Of a stretch of 64,000 nt of DNA, positions 49,487 through 58,084 are shown piece after piece. The DNA is from Dryocola sp036489025 (GTDB lineage: Bacteria > Pseudomonadota > Gammaproteobacteria > Enterobacterales > Enterobacteriaceae). The notes under the pieces are model-generated. The model saw nothing but the letters and a program-made list of their open reading frames with translations, searched no databases and was not told the origin of the DNA. A program made the translations under genes and the position numbers. Location of the stretch: NCBI GenBank assembly GCA_036489025.1, contig DASXGN010000036.1:1-64000 (forward strand), in the 5' to 3' direction. The first letter of the stretch is position 1; the number at the start of each line of letters is the position of its first letter.

Positions 49487-50185
49487 TTACTGAGGCGCAG
49501 CCATAGCGTTTACGAAGCGGCGGGTGATTTGCTGCGGGCGAGTTATCGCCCCGCCAACCACCACCGCGTGCGCGCCAAGCTCAAGGCAAAGCGCAGCCAT
49601 TTCAGGGGTTTCTACGTTGCCTTCAGCAATCACCGGCACGTCGACGTTTGCCAGCACCTCGCGCAGGAACTGACAACGGTTGGCGGCAAGCTTCAGCCCT
49701 TTCGTTTCCGCCGTATAGCCGTGCAACGTGGTGCCTACGCAGTCAAAGCCTAACTCTGCGGCGCGGCGAGCTTCTTCAAGCGTGGCGATATCCGCCATAA
49801 GCAACAGCTCCGGGTAGCGCTTACGAACGGCTACAACAAGCTCGCGCAGATCTAAATCGCCGGGCCGCTCGTGGCTCGTGGCATCCAGCGCGATCGTTGC
49901 GGGCTTTGCCGCCATCAGCTCGTCGATTTCTTTCAGCGTGGGCGTGATATAAACGTCGCTCCCCGGATAGTCGCGCTTGATGATGGCAATCACCGGCAGG
50001 TCGACGGTGTCCATAATAGTTTGCACGTCTATCAGGCTGTTCGCGCGTATGGCGCTGGCCCCGCCCTGCATGGCCGCCAGCGCCATACGCGACATAATAA
50101 ACGGGCTGTGTAACGGTTCGTTTTCCAACGCCTGACAGGAGACGATGAGCTTTCCCTCAATCAGCGACAGCATGGACGGTTTCAT
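49487..50185 (-). CDS. nanE: N-acetylmannosamine-6-phosphate 2-epimerase
   Basis: NanE interconverts ManNAc-6-phosphate and GlcNAc-6-phosphate, feeding amino sugars into the Nag pathway. The 232-residue TIM-barrel protein has the family segments GKLIVSCQALENEPLHSP, GASAIRANSLIDV, AIIKRDYPGSDVYITPT, IALDATSHERP and IAEGNVETPEMAALCLELGAHAVVVGGAITRP. The ATG overlaps the PTS gene stop by 4 bp. Only this nan gene is present; there is no sialate lyase or ManNAc kinase, so the phosphate must come from the PTS. Confidence 0.95.
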   Translation of the reverse strand: MKPSMLSLIEGKLIVSCQALENEPLHSPFIMSRMALAAMQGGASAIRANSLIDVQTIMDTVDLPVIAIIKRDYPGSDVYITPTLKEIDELMAAKPATIALDATSHERPGDLDLRELVVAVRKRYPELLLMADIATLEEARRAAELGFDCVGTTLHGYTAETKGLKLAANRCQFLREVLANVDVPVIAEGNVETPEMAALCLELGAHAVVVGGAITRPQQITRRFVNAMAAPQ

Positions 50186-51738
50186 AGGGCAAGAATCTCC
50201 TCAACTTCGTTTTTAATGATGGTGACGTGCGGGCCGTAGATAACCTGCACGCCGTTTCCGCGTTTGATCACCGCTCGCGCGCCGGTTTCTTTGAGCAGGC
50301 CTTCGTCCAGCAGCTCGCCGTTTTGCAGCGTGACGCGCAGCCGCGTAGCGCAGCAGTCCAGCTCAACAATGTTCTCTTTGCCCCCAAGCGCGACGATAAC
50401 CTGCTGCGGTCTTTCACCTGCCGCAATCTGCACGCTTTCTCCTCCGGCATCTTCGCGTCCCGGCGTTTTAAAGTTGAAACGCGTGATAACGAAGCGGAAG
50501 GTGAAGTAGTAGAGGAAGAACCACGGAATGCCGACCAGCGGAACGAACATCCAATGGGTTTTTGCCTCACCCTGCAAAACGCCGAACAGAATGAAATCGA
50601 TAAACCCGCCGGAGAAGGTCTGCCCGATGGTGATGTGCAGCATATGCGCCAGCATGAAGGCCAGGCCGTCGAACACGGCGTGAATCACGTAGAGAACCGG
50701 GGCGATAAACAGGAAGGAGAATTCGATAGGCTCGGTGATGCCGGTTAAGAACGAGGTCAGCGCGGCGGAAATTAACAGCCCGGCTACGCGCTTGCGGTTC
50801 TCGGGCTTCGCCGTGTGGTACATCGCCAGGCACGCTCCAACCAGGCCGAACATCATGGTGATAAAGCGCCCGGACATAAACCGCGACGTGCCCACGTAAA
50901 ACTGCTGGGTGTCAGGATCGGCAAGCTGAGCGAAGAAGATGCGCTGCGTGCCTTCAACCAGATGACCGTTGACCATTTCGGTGCCGCCAAGCGCGGTAGT
51001 CCAGAACGGCAGATAGAAGATATGGTGCAGGCCAAACGGCCCCAGCATGCGCAGCACGAAGCCGTAGATAAAGGTGCCGAGATAGCCGGTGGCGTCGACC
51101 AGGCCCCCCATGCCGAAGATAATTTTCTGGAAATGCGGCCAGACGATGGTCATCGCCGCGCCGACCAGGATGGCCACCAGCGAGCTGATAATCGGCACAA
51201 AGCGCGAGCCGCCGAAGAAGCCGAGGAACTGCGGCAGCGCGATTTTGTTATAGCGGTTATGCAGCACCGAAGTGACCAGCCCGATAATCACGCCGCCAAA
51301 TACCCCGGTTTCCAGCGTCTGGATACCCAGCGCCATTCCCTGACCGACCGCCCCCGGATTGGTGGCCGCCAGCGTACCCGTCAGCGTTAACAACGCATTG
51401 ATTGTGGCGTTCATCACCAGGTAAGCCAGCAGCGAGGCCAGACCCGCCGTGCCCTTATCGCTCTTTGCAAGCCCAACGGCGACGCCGACGGCAAACAGCA
51501 CCGCCAGGTTGGCAAACACGATGGAACCCGCGCTGGCCATGATCGTGAAGACGCCCTGCAGCCAGGCGGCGTCGAGGAAGGGATAGGCCTTGACCGTATT
51601 GGGATTGGACAGCGCCCCGCCAATGCCCAGCAGCAGACCCGCCGCCGGCAGCACGGCAATCGGCAGCATGAAGGACTTGCCGAAACGCTGCGCTTTTTCG
51701 AACCAGCTCCCTGAGGAAGCTCCGCTAAAGAATGACAT
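50182..51738 (-). CDS. PTS transporter subunit EIICB, amino sugar type
   Basis: A 518-residue permease of the glucose/N-acetylglucosamine/maltose PTS family. It opens with an EIIC domain (FGKSFMLPIAVLPAAGLLLGIGGALSN; LTSFLTGITEPIEFSFLFIAP holds the sugar-site TEP motif) and ends with an EIIB domain, phosphocysteine Cys463 in LDCCATRLRV. There is no EIIA domain, so the phosphate should come from Crr. I start at MSFFSGASSGSWFEKAQRF behind GGGAGAAAATTT; 20 upstream codons lie in the operator. Its coupling with nanE suggests that it imports N-acetylmannosamine or a related amino sugar as the 6-phosphate. That is inference from context. Confidence 0.9.
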   Translation of the reverse strand: MSFFSGASSGSWFEKAQRFGKSFMLPIAVLPAAGLLLGIGGALSNPNTVKAYPFLDAAWLQGVFTIMASAGSIVFANLAVLFAVGVAVGLAKSDKGTAGLASLLAYLVMNATINALLTLTGTLAATNPGAVGQGMALGIQTLETGVFGGVIIGLVTSVLHNRYNKIALPQFLGFFGGSRFVPIISSLVAILVGAAMTIVWPHFQKIIFGMGGLVDATGYLGTFIYGFVLRMLGPFGLHHIFYLPFWTTALGGTEMVNGHLVEGTQRIFFAQLADPDTQQFYVGTSRFMSGRFITMMFGLVGACLAMYHTAKPENRKRVAGLLISAALTSFLTGITEPIEFSFLFIAPVLYVIHAVFDGLAFMLAHMLHITIGQTFSGGFIDFILFGVLQGEAKTHWMFVPLVGIPWFFLYYFTFRFVITRFNFKTPGREDAGGESVQIAAGERPQQVIVALGGKENIVELDCCATRLRVTLQNGELLDEGLLKETGARAVIKRGNGVQVIYGPHVTIIKNEVEEILAL

Positions 51739-51757
51739 AAATTTTCTCCCCGCCATG

Positions 51758-51787
51758 ATATTGTGGTGAAAATTTTTACCACAATAT
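51758..51787. promoter_or_regulatory. 30-bp palindromic operator, probably for the RpiR regulator
   Basis: Perfect 10-bp arms ATATTGTGGT and ACCACAATAT surround GAAAATTTTT, which is itself nearly symmetrical. It lies 20 bp upstream of the EIICB start codon and about 135 bp before the divergent RpiR-family gene. RpiR family proteins bind as dimers to such AT-centred palindromes; repression relieved by an amino-sugar phosphate is expected. Confidence 0.75.
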
Positions 51788-51921
51788 AAACGATGCACTG
51801 AAAATTTCCATCATCATTACGATCGTCGTCACATTTAATCGAATCTGCTGGCACTGGCAGGCCGCTTTCCGCCACACTATGTGCGGTTTGCACAGGCGCA
51901 GTTTTGGATGAGGTATCAGGT

Positions 51922-52758
51922 ATGGGTTCGATGACGGAAAACGAGAATATTTTGCTGCACCTGCGCCAGGGGCTGGCGGGCTACAGCCCCACGCTGCAAA
52001 AGCTGGGAGATTTTATTCTGGCCGAGCCGCAGAAGGTGCTCTATCTGACCATCACCGAGCTGGCTCGTGAAAGCGAAACGAGCGAGGCCAGCGTGACGCG
52101 CCTGTGCCGTCATCTGCACTGCAAGGGATACACCGAATTCAAAATGGCGCTGGCGCTGGACGTGCAGCAAAGTCAGCCTTCCGCCCCGGCTGGCGATGAC
52201 GAAATTGGCGAGCTGGTGGAAGAGTCCGTTCAGGCGCTGAGGGATACCGCGAAGCTTATCGACCGCGAGGCGCTAAAGCAGGCGGGGTTAGCCCTGCATG
52301 AAGCGGCATCGGTACAAATTTACGGGGTGGCAGCGAGCGCCATTATCGGCGATTACCTGCACTACAAGCTGCTGCGGCTTGGCAAGTCGGCCCAGCTTTT
52401 TAGCGATATGCATCGGGGCGCGATGAACGCCGCCACGCTGAGCGAAAAGGATCTGGTGGTGGCGATTTCCAGCTCGGGCTCAACCAAAGATTTGCTGCAC
52501 GTCGTGAAGATCGCCAAAAAGCGTCAGGCGCGAGTGCTGCTGCTAAGCAATACGCTGCGCAGCCCGCTAGCCGATCTGGCCGATCTGCTGATGGTGGCCG
52601 CCAAACCGGAGGGGCCGCTGAGCGCGGGCGCGTTAAATGCTAAGGTTGGCGCGATGCTGCTGGTGGAGGTGCTGATTCGCGAGCTTATTACCCACGACCC
52701 GCGCTACGCGACGGCCAGCCAGCAAACGGCAAGCGCGACGTTACCGCTGCTGATATAA
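51922..52758 (+). CDS. RpiR/MurR family transcriptional regulator
   Basis: A 278-residue regulator with an N-terminal RpiR helix-turn-helix (about residues 10-80; LARESETSEASVTRLCRHLHCKGYTEFKMALA) and a C-terminal SIS sugar-phosphate domain (IYGVAASAIIGDYLHYKLLRLGK, VVAISSSGSTKDLLHVVKIAKKR). I start at ATG, MGSMTENENILLHLRQGL; a TTG six codons upstream is possible. It is divergent from the EIICB-nanE operon and most likely represses it by the palindrome in between, with ManNAc-6-P or GlcNAc-6-P as ligand. Confidence 0.9.
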   Translation: MGSMTENENILLHLRQGLAGYSPTLQKLGDFILAEPQKVLYLTITELARESETSEASVTRLCRHLHCKGYTEFKMALALDVQQSQPSAPAGDDEIGELVEESVQALRDTAKLIDREALKQAGLALHEAASVQIYGVAASAIIGDYLHYKLLRLGKSAQLFSDMHRGAMNAATLSEKDLVVAISSSGSTKDLLHVVKIAKKRQARVLLLSNTLRSPLADLADLLMVAAKPEGPLSAGALNAKVGAMLLVEVLIRELITHDPRYATASQQTASATLPLLI

Positions 52759-52760
52759 AG

Positions 52761-52785
52761 AAAAATGGCCGGCGACCCGGCCATT
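52761..52785 (-). terminator. Intrinsic terminator of adhP
   Basis: AATGGCCGG and CCGGCCATT (52764-52772, 52777-52785) with a 4-nt loop; on the minus strand the stem runs into TTTTTC. It also lies just after the RpiR gene, so it may act both ways. Confidence 0.82.
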
Positions 52786-52803
52786 ATCAGCGCGCAGCAA
52801 AAG

Positions 52804-53820
52804 TTACTTTTTCGCTTTGAAATCAATGACCATACGGCCTTTGATTTTGCCGCTTTCCATCTCTTTGAAAATGTCGTTGATGTCTTCCAGCGGACGCATC
52901 GTCACTTTTGGAATCACCTTGCCTTCGGCGGCAAACTGGAAGGCTTCGGCCAGATCCATACGCGTGCCCACCAGGGAGCCCACCACTTCAATGCCGTCCA
53001 GCACCAGGCGTGGAATATTCAGGCTCATGGACTCCGGCGGCAGGCCGACCGCCACAATACGCGCCCCGGCGCGCACTGCGTCAACGGCGGAGTTAAACGC
53101 GGCTTTCGCAACGGCGGTAACCACGGCAGCGTGCGCGCCACCGACTTTCTCCTGAATGATTTTTGCCGCGTCTTCATTGCGCGAGTTAATCACCATGTCC
53201 GCCCCGCACTCTTTGGCGAATTCAAGCTGCGCATCGTTTACGTCAATAGCGATGACTTTGGCGTTAAAGACGTTTTTCGCGTATTGCAGCGCCAGGTTGC
53301 CAAGACCGCCCAGACCATAGATAGCAATCCACTGGCCTGGCTTAATATGGGAAACCTTCACGGCTTTGTAGGTTGTGACGCCCGCGCAGGTCACGCTGCT
53401 TGCCGCCGCGGATTCGAGACCGTCCGGGACTTTTACCGCGTAGTCGGCAACGACGATGCACTCTTCCGCCATGCCGCCGTCAACGGTGTACCCGGCGTTG
53501 GTGACGTTGCGGCACAGAGTTTCGTTGCCGCTGTTACAGTATTCGCAGTTACCGCAGCCGCGGAAGAACCAGGCTACGCTGGCGCGGTCGCCGACTTTAA
53601 GAGAGGTCACGCCCGGTCCGATGGATTTCACTACCCCAATGCCTTCGTGACCCAGCGTTACGCCGGTCACATCGCCAAAATCGCCGTTTTTGACATGCAG
53701 ATCGGTGTGGCATACGCCGCAACATTCCATAGAAAGTAATGCTTCACCGTGTTCAAGGGCGCGAACGGGTTTATCGATGATGCCGACAGAGTGATCTTTA
53801 TTAACTACTGCTGCTTTCAT
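52804..53820 (-). CDS. adhP: Alcohol dehydrogenase, propanol-preferring type
   Basis: A zinc-dependent NAD+ medium-chain dehydrogenase of 338 residues (336 in E. coli AdhP). Catalytic zinc ligands lie in CGVCHTDLH (Cys37, His38 region) and GHEG, structural zinc in CGNCEYCNSGNETLC, and the cofactor motif is GLGGLGNLALQYA. It oxidises short primary alcohols or reduces aldehydes. In E. coli adhP is located elsewhere on the chromosome, so this copy reflects a different local order. It stands alone with its own terminator. Confidence 0.92.
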   Translation of the reverse strand: MKAAVVNKDHSVGIIDKPVRALEHGEALLSMECCGVCHTDLHVKNGDFGDVTGVTLGHEGIGVVKSIGPGVTSLKVGDRASVAWFFRGCGNCEYCNSGNETLCRNVTNAGYTVDGGMAEECIVVADYAVKVPDGLESAAASSVTCAGVTTYKAVKVSHIKPGQWIAIYGLGGLGNLALQYAKNVFNAKVIAIDVNDAQLEFAKECGADMVINSRNEDAAKIIQEKVGGAHAAVVTAVAKAAFNSAVDAVRAGARIVAVGLPPESMSLNIPRLVLDGIEVVGSLVGTRMDLAEAFQFAAEGKVIPKVTMRPLEDINDIFKEMESGKIKGRMVIDFKAKK

Positions 53821-53935
53821 GGCGGTCTCCTGACCTGTGAGTGAAATACCTCACCTATACTGGACGGGAGCCGCACAACCTGCAAATGAGAATGCGTCTT
53901 TAATACGCATTTAGTGCGTAAGAAGGTGAAAAAAT

Positions 53936-53965
53936 TGTAAAAAAAAACCCGCCGAAGCGGGTTTT
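53936..53965 (-). terminator. Intrinsic terminator of eno
   Basis: AAAACCCGC and GCGGGTTTT around a CGAA loop (53944-53965); the minus strand continues with a long T run. It lies 24 bp after the eno stop. Confidence 0.92.
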
Positions 53966-53989
53966 AGAAGATTAAGCGACAGTAATGAA

Positions 53990-55285
53990 TTACTGACCTT
54001 TCACTTCTTTCAGGCCGTTGAACGGAGCAGCAGCACCCAGCGCTTCTTCGATACGAATCAGCTGGTTGTACTTAGCCACGCGGTCAGAACGGCTCATAGA
54101 ACCGGTTTTGATCTGGCCTGCAGCGGTACCCACAGCCAGGTCGGCAATGGTCGCGTCTTCAGTTTCGCCAGAACGGTGAGAGATGACAGCGGTGTAGCCA
54201 GCGTCTTTCGCCATTTTGATCGCAGCCAGAGTTTCGGTCAGAGAACCGATCTGGTTGAATTTGATCAGGATGGAGTTAGCGATGCCTTTGTCGATGCCTT
54301 CTTTCAGGATCTTGGTGTTGGTGACGAACAGATCGTCGCCAACCAGCTGGATTTTGTCGCCCAGTACTTTGGTCTGGTAAGCAAAACCGTCCCAGTCAGA
54401 TTCATCCAGGCCGTCTTCGATGGAAACGATTGGATACTGTTTGGTCAGATCTTCCAGGAAGTGGGTGAATTCTTCAGAGGTGAAAGCTTTGTTGCCTTCG
54501 CCAGCCAGAACGTATTTACCGTCTTTGTAGAATTCAGAAGCCGCACAGTCCATTGCCAGAGTGACGTCTTTGCCCAGCTCGTAGCCTGCTGCTTTAACCG
54601 CTTCAGCGATAACAGCCAGCGCTTCCGCGTTGGAACCCAGGTTAGGCGCATAGCCACCTTCGTCACCAACAGCCGTGCTCATGCCTTTCGCTTTCAGAAC
54701 TTTAGCCAGATTGTGGAACACTTCAGAACCGATACGAACCGCTTCTTTCAGGGTTTTTGCGCCAACAGGCTGGATCATGAATTCCTGGATGTCGACGTTG
54801 TTGTCGGCATGCTCGCCACCGTTGATGATGTTCATCATTGGCAGTGGCATAGAATATTTGCCCGGAGTACCGTTCAGTTCAGCGATGTGTGCGTACAGCG
54901 GCAGGCCTTTAGAGGCAGCAGCAGCTTTAGCAGCAGCAAGAGAAACGGCCAGGATGGCGTTAGCACCGAAGTTAGATTTGTTTTCAGTACCGTCGAGATC
55001 GATCATGATCTTGTCGATGTTAGCCTGGTCTTTCGCATCTTTACCCATCACCGCCTCAGCGATTGGGCCGTTTACAGCGGCAACGGCTTTAGTGACGCCT
55101 TTACCCATGTAACGAGATTTGTCGCCATCGCGCAGTTCCAACGCTTCGCGGGAACCGGTTGAAGCGCCTGATGGTGCAGCAGCCATACCAACGAAACCAC
55201 CTTCCAGGTGAACTTCAGCTTCAACAGTCGGGTTACCACGGGAGTCGATGATTTCACGACCGATGACTTTAACGATTTTGGACAT
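53990..55285 (-). CDS. eno: Enolase
   Basis: Enolase converts 2-phosphoglycerate to phosphoenolpyruvate and is a scaffold-bound part of the RNase E degradosome. I start at MSKIVKVIGREIIDSRGNPT behind GAGGAAAATCTA, giving 431 residues (432 in E. coli). The catalytic loops SGASTGSREALEL, MNIINGGEHADNNVDIQEFM, SIEDGLDESDWDG and the SHRSGETED segment are intact. It follows pyrG by 81 bp and is probably co-transcribed with it as well as from its own promoters. Confidence 0.99.
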   Translation of the reverse strand: MSKIVKVIGREIIDSRGNPTVEAEVHLEGGFVGMAAAPSGASTGSREALELRDGDKSRYMGKGVTKAVAAVNGPIAEAVMGKDAKDQANIDKIMIDLDGTENKSNFGANAILAVSLAAAKAAAASKGLPLYAHIAELNGTPGKYSMPLPMMNIINGGEHADNNVDIQEFMIQPVGAKTLKEAVRIGSEVFHNLAKVLKAKGMSTAVGDEGGYAPNLGSNAEALAVIAEAVKAAGYELGKDVTLAMDCAASEFYKDGKYVLAGEGNKAFTSEEFTHFLEDLTKQYPIVSIEDGLDESDWDGFAYQTKVLGDKIQLVGDDLFVTNTKILKEGIDKGIANSILIKFNQIGSLTETLAAIKMAKDAGYTAVISHRSGETEDATIADLAVGTAAGQIKTGSMSRSDRVAKYNQLIRIEEALGAAAPFNGLKEVKGQ

Positions 55286-55366
55286 TAGATTTTCCTCAGT
55301 ACAAGTTAAACTAAAACTCCAGACAAACAACGCGCGAAATGTCGCGCGTTGCCGTTCTAACTATGC

Positions 55367-57004
55367 TTACTTCGCCTGACGCTTCTGGTACTCACCGGCA
55401 GCCTTCACAAAGCCTGCAAACAGCGGATGCCCATCACGCGGGGTGGAAGTAAATTCCGGGTGGAACTGGCAGGCAACAAACCACGGGTGATTTGGCACCT
55501 CGATGATTTCTACCAGCTGATCGTCACCGGAGCGGCCTGCTACTTTCAGACCCGCTGCTTCAATCGGTTTCAACAACATGTTGTTGACTTCATAGCGGTG
55601 GCGGTGACGTTCCACGATTTGCGGTGCGCCGTACATCTGGCGAACCAGCGTACCGTCGGTCAGCTGACACTGTTGGCCACCTAAACGCATGGTGCCACCC
55701 AGATCGCTCTTCTCGGTACGTTGTTCAACGTTACCTTCTTCGTCACGCCACTCGGTGATTAAGGCGACCACCGGGTATTTACAGTCTGGCACAAATTCGG
55801 TGGAGTTGGCGTTCGCCATGCCTGCCACATTTCGTGCAAATTCAATCAGCGCAACCTGCATCCCCAGGCAAATGCCGAGATACGGGATGTTGTTCTCACG
55901 AGCGTAGCGTGCGGTAGCAATTTTGCCTTCCACGCCGCGATAGCCAAAACCACCGGGGATCAGGATAGCATCCAGACCTTTCAGCAGCTCTTCACCGCGG
56001 GTTTCAACATCCTGCGAATCAATCAGCTTGATGTTGACGGTCAGACGGTTTTTCAGGCCACCGTGTTTTAACGCTTCAATCACCGATTTATAGGCATCCG
56101 GCAGTTCAATGTACTTGCCGACCATGCCGATGGTGACTTCGCCCGTCGGATTCGCTTCTTCGTAAATGACCTGCTCCCATTCGCCAAGGTTGGCTTCTGG
56201 AGCGTTTAAGCTGAATCGTTTACAAATATAATCGTCCAGCCCCTGTGATTTCAACAGGCCTGGAATTTTATAGATAGAATCGACGTCTTTTAGAGAAATT
56301 ACCGCTTTCTCCGGAACGTTACAGAACAATGCAATTTTTGCACGTTCGTTCGCCGGGACAACGCGGTCAGAGCGGCAGATCAGCACATCTGGCTGAATAC
56401 CGATGGAAAGCAGTTCTTTAACGGAGTGCTGCGTCGGTTTCGTTTTCACTTCACCGGCTGCGGCCATATACGGCACCAGAGTCAGGTGCATATACAGCGT
56501 GTGCTCACGGCCCACTTCAACCGCCATCTGGCGAATCGCTTCGAGGAACGGCAGGGATTCGATATCGCCTACGGTGCCGCCGATTTCAACCAGCACGACA
56601 TCATAACCTTCGCCGCCTTCAAGAATGCGTTCTTTGATAGCGTTGGTAATGTGCGGGATAACCTGTACGGTTGCGCCCAGATAGTCGCCACGACGTTCTT
56701 TACGCAGAACTTCGGAGTAGATACGACCCGTGGTGAAGTTGTTACGACGCGTCATTTTGTTACGGATGAAGCGCTCGTAGTGACCCAAGTCGAGATCGGT
56801 TTCAGCGCCGTCTTCGGTAACGAACACTTCCCCATGTTGAATAGGGCTCATGGTACCCGGATCGACGTTGATGTACGGATCGAGTTTCATGATGGATACG
56901 TTGAGGCCACGGGCTTCGAGAATAGCTGCGAGGGAGGCTGCGGCAATGCCTTTACCCAGAGAGGATACGACCCCGCCGGTCACAAAAATATAGTTCGTTG
57001 TCAT
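55367..57004 (-). CDS. pyrG: CTP synthase
   Basis: PyrG aminates UTP to CTP with glutamine-derived ammonia. It has 545 residues as in E. coli. The N-terminal synthase domain begins TTNYIFVTGGVVSSLGKGIAAASL, and the C-terminal class I amidotransferase domain has the nucleophile Cys in YLGICLGMQVALIEFARN and the QFHPEFTSTPRDGHPLF His-Glu pair. It is expressed upstream of eno. Confidence 0.99.
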   Translation of the reverse strand: MTTNYIFVTGGVVSSLGKGIAAASLAAILEARGLNVSIMKLDPYINVDPGTMSPIQHGEVFVTEDGAETDLDLGHYERFIRNKMTRRNNFTTGRIYSEVLRKERRGDYLGATVQVIPHITNAIKERILEGGEGYDVVLVEIGGTVGDIESLPFLEAIRQMAVEVGREHTLYMHLTLVPYMAAAGEVKTKPTQHSVKELLSIGIQPDVLICRSDRVVPANERAKIALFCNVPEKAVISLKDVDSIYKIPGLLKSQGLDDYICKRFSLNAPEANLGEWEQVIYEEANPTGEVTIGMVGKYIELPDAYKSVIEALKHGGLKNRLTVNIKLIDSQDVETRGEELLKGLDAILIPGGFGYRGVEGKIATARYARENNIPYLGICLGMQVALIEFARNVAGMANANSTEFVPDCKYPVVALITEWRDEEGNVEQRTEKSDLGGTMRLGGQQCQLTDGTLVRQMYGAPQIVERHRHRYEVNNMLLKPIEAAGLKVAGRSGDDQLVEIIEVPNHPWFVACQFHPEFTSTPRDGHPLFAGFVKAAGEYQKRQAK

Positions 57005-57058
57005 GCTGAACCTGAGAAGTTAGGTTTAAAGACGATGGAATAACCAGGACGGGAAAGC

Positions 57059-57088
57059 AGTATACCCGAACAGTATGGGCGCCACAAA
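57059..57088 (-). promoter_or_regulatory. Probable sigma-70 promoter of pyrG-eno
   Basis: Reading leftward, -35 TTTGTG (57083-57088), 18-bp spacer, -10 TATACT (57059-57064). Transcription would start some 48 bp before the pyrG ATG. The -10 is good, the -35 moderate. Confidence 0.5.
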
Positions 57089-57229
57089 CTTTCATTCTTC
57101 ACCCGCCAACCTGACCTCGCGCTTTGTCAGGGCTGAGAAAATAGCGGGTCTGGCATAAATGTTTTTGACGCAAATCAAGCGCTTGTTAAATCGAAATTGT
57201 CATAAACTGCGCTTGATCGCAAAAACGCG

Positions 57230-58021
57230 TTAGATATCAGTTTCCTGGCGTTTAACCTGCTGCCAGGCATTTTCCATCTGATCGAGGGTTGCCTCGGTCA
57301 TTTCCAGGCCCTGAGCGGCAATAATGCTTTCCACCTCGCGGAAACGACGCTCGAATTTGCGGTTAGCTTTTTGCAGCGCCACTTCCGCTTTGGTGCCCAA
57401 ATGCCGCGCCAGATTAACGGTAGCGAACAGTAAATCACCCACCTCTTCCTCAAGTTTTGCCTCGTCGATCACGGCCTGCTGCGCTTCGTGCATCACTTCG
57501 TCGATCTCTTCGTGCACTTTATCGAGCACCGGGCCAAGGGAGGTCCAGTCGAAGCCCACGGAAGAACAGCGCTTCTGGATTTTATGCGCGCGCATTAAAG
57601 CCGGCAGCGCCTCAGGAATATCATCCAGCGCGGAATGCTGCTCTTTCTCCGCCCGCTCGGCGGTTTTAATCTGCTCCCATTTAGCCAGCACTTCGCGGCT
57701 GCTGCCCGCTTCGCCGTCGGCGAAAATATGCGGATGGCGGCGCTCAAGCTTGTCGCTGATGGCAGCGCAGATATCGTCGAAGTTGAATCGCCCTTCTTCC
57801 TGCGCCATCTGCGCGTAAAAAACCACCTGGAATAGCAGGTCGCCCAGCTCGCCGCGCAGATCGTCAAAATCTTCCCGGTTGATGGCGTCCAGCACTTCGT
57901 AGGTTTCTTCCAGCGTGTAAGGGGCGATGGTGGCGAAGGTTTGCTCCCGGTCCCACGGACAGCCGGTTTGCGGATCGCGCAGGCGCTTCATGATGCCCAG
58001 GAGGCGATCGATTTGATTCAT
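57230..58021 (-). CDS. mazG: Nucleoside triphosphate pyrophosphohydrolase MazG
   Basis: MazG hydrolyses NTPs to NMP and pyrophosphate and lowers ppGpp in E. coli. The 263-residue protein has two MazG repeats; the N-terminal one contains PWDREQTFATIAPYTLEETYEVLDAI and the catalytic C-terminal one EVGDLLFATVNLARHLGTKAEVAL with the EExxE-type metal sites. It follows relA on the same strand with 63 bp between them; the mazEF toxin-antitoxin genes that separate them in E. coli are missing. Confidence 0.97.
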   Translation of the reverse strand: MNQIDRLLGIMKRLRDPQTGCPWDREQTFATIAPYTLEETYEVLDAINREDFDDLRGELGDLLFQVVFYAQMAQEEGRFNFDDICAAISDKLERRHPHIFADGEAGSSREVLAKWEQIKTAERAEKEQHSALDDIPEALPALMRAHKIQKRCSSVGFDWTSLGPVLDKVHEEIDEVMHEAQQAVIDEAKLEEEVGDLLFATVNLARHLGTKAEVALQKANRKFERRFREVESIIAAQGLEMTEATLDQMENAWQQVKRQETDI

Positions 58022-58042
58022 TGGGATTCCTTGTTCAATTTT

Positions 58043-58076
58043 CCCCTCACCCCGGAAAGAAAGCCGGGGCGCGGGG
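58043..58076. repeat. C-rich palindrome between relA and mazG
   Basis: CTCACCCCGG with nearby CCGGGGCGCGGGG can fold into a GC-rich hairpin (CCCCGG and CCGGGG arms). It is similar in base pattern to the other C-rich intergenic palindromes of this window. Confidence 0.4.
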
Positions 58077-58084
58077 CCATTCAG

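Noticed and set aside
52765..53739. 324-codon open frame opposite adhP
   Set aside because: Antisense shadow; it would also start inside the terminator hairpin.
54176..55162. 328-codon open frame opposite eno
   Set aside because: Shadow of a highly expressed gene with strong codon bias, which leaves long antisense frames open.
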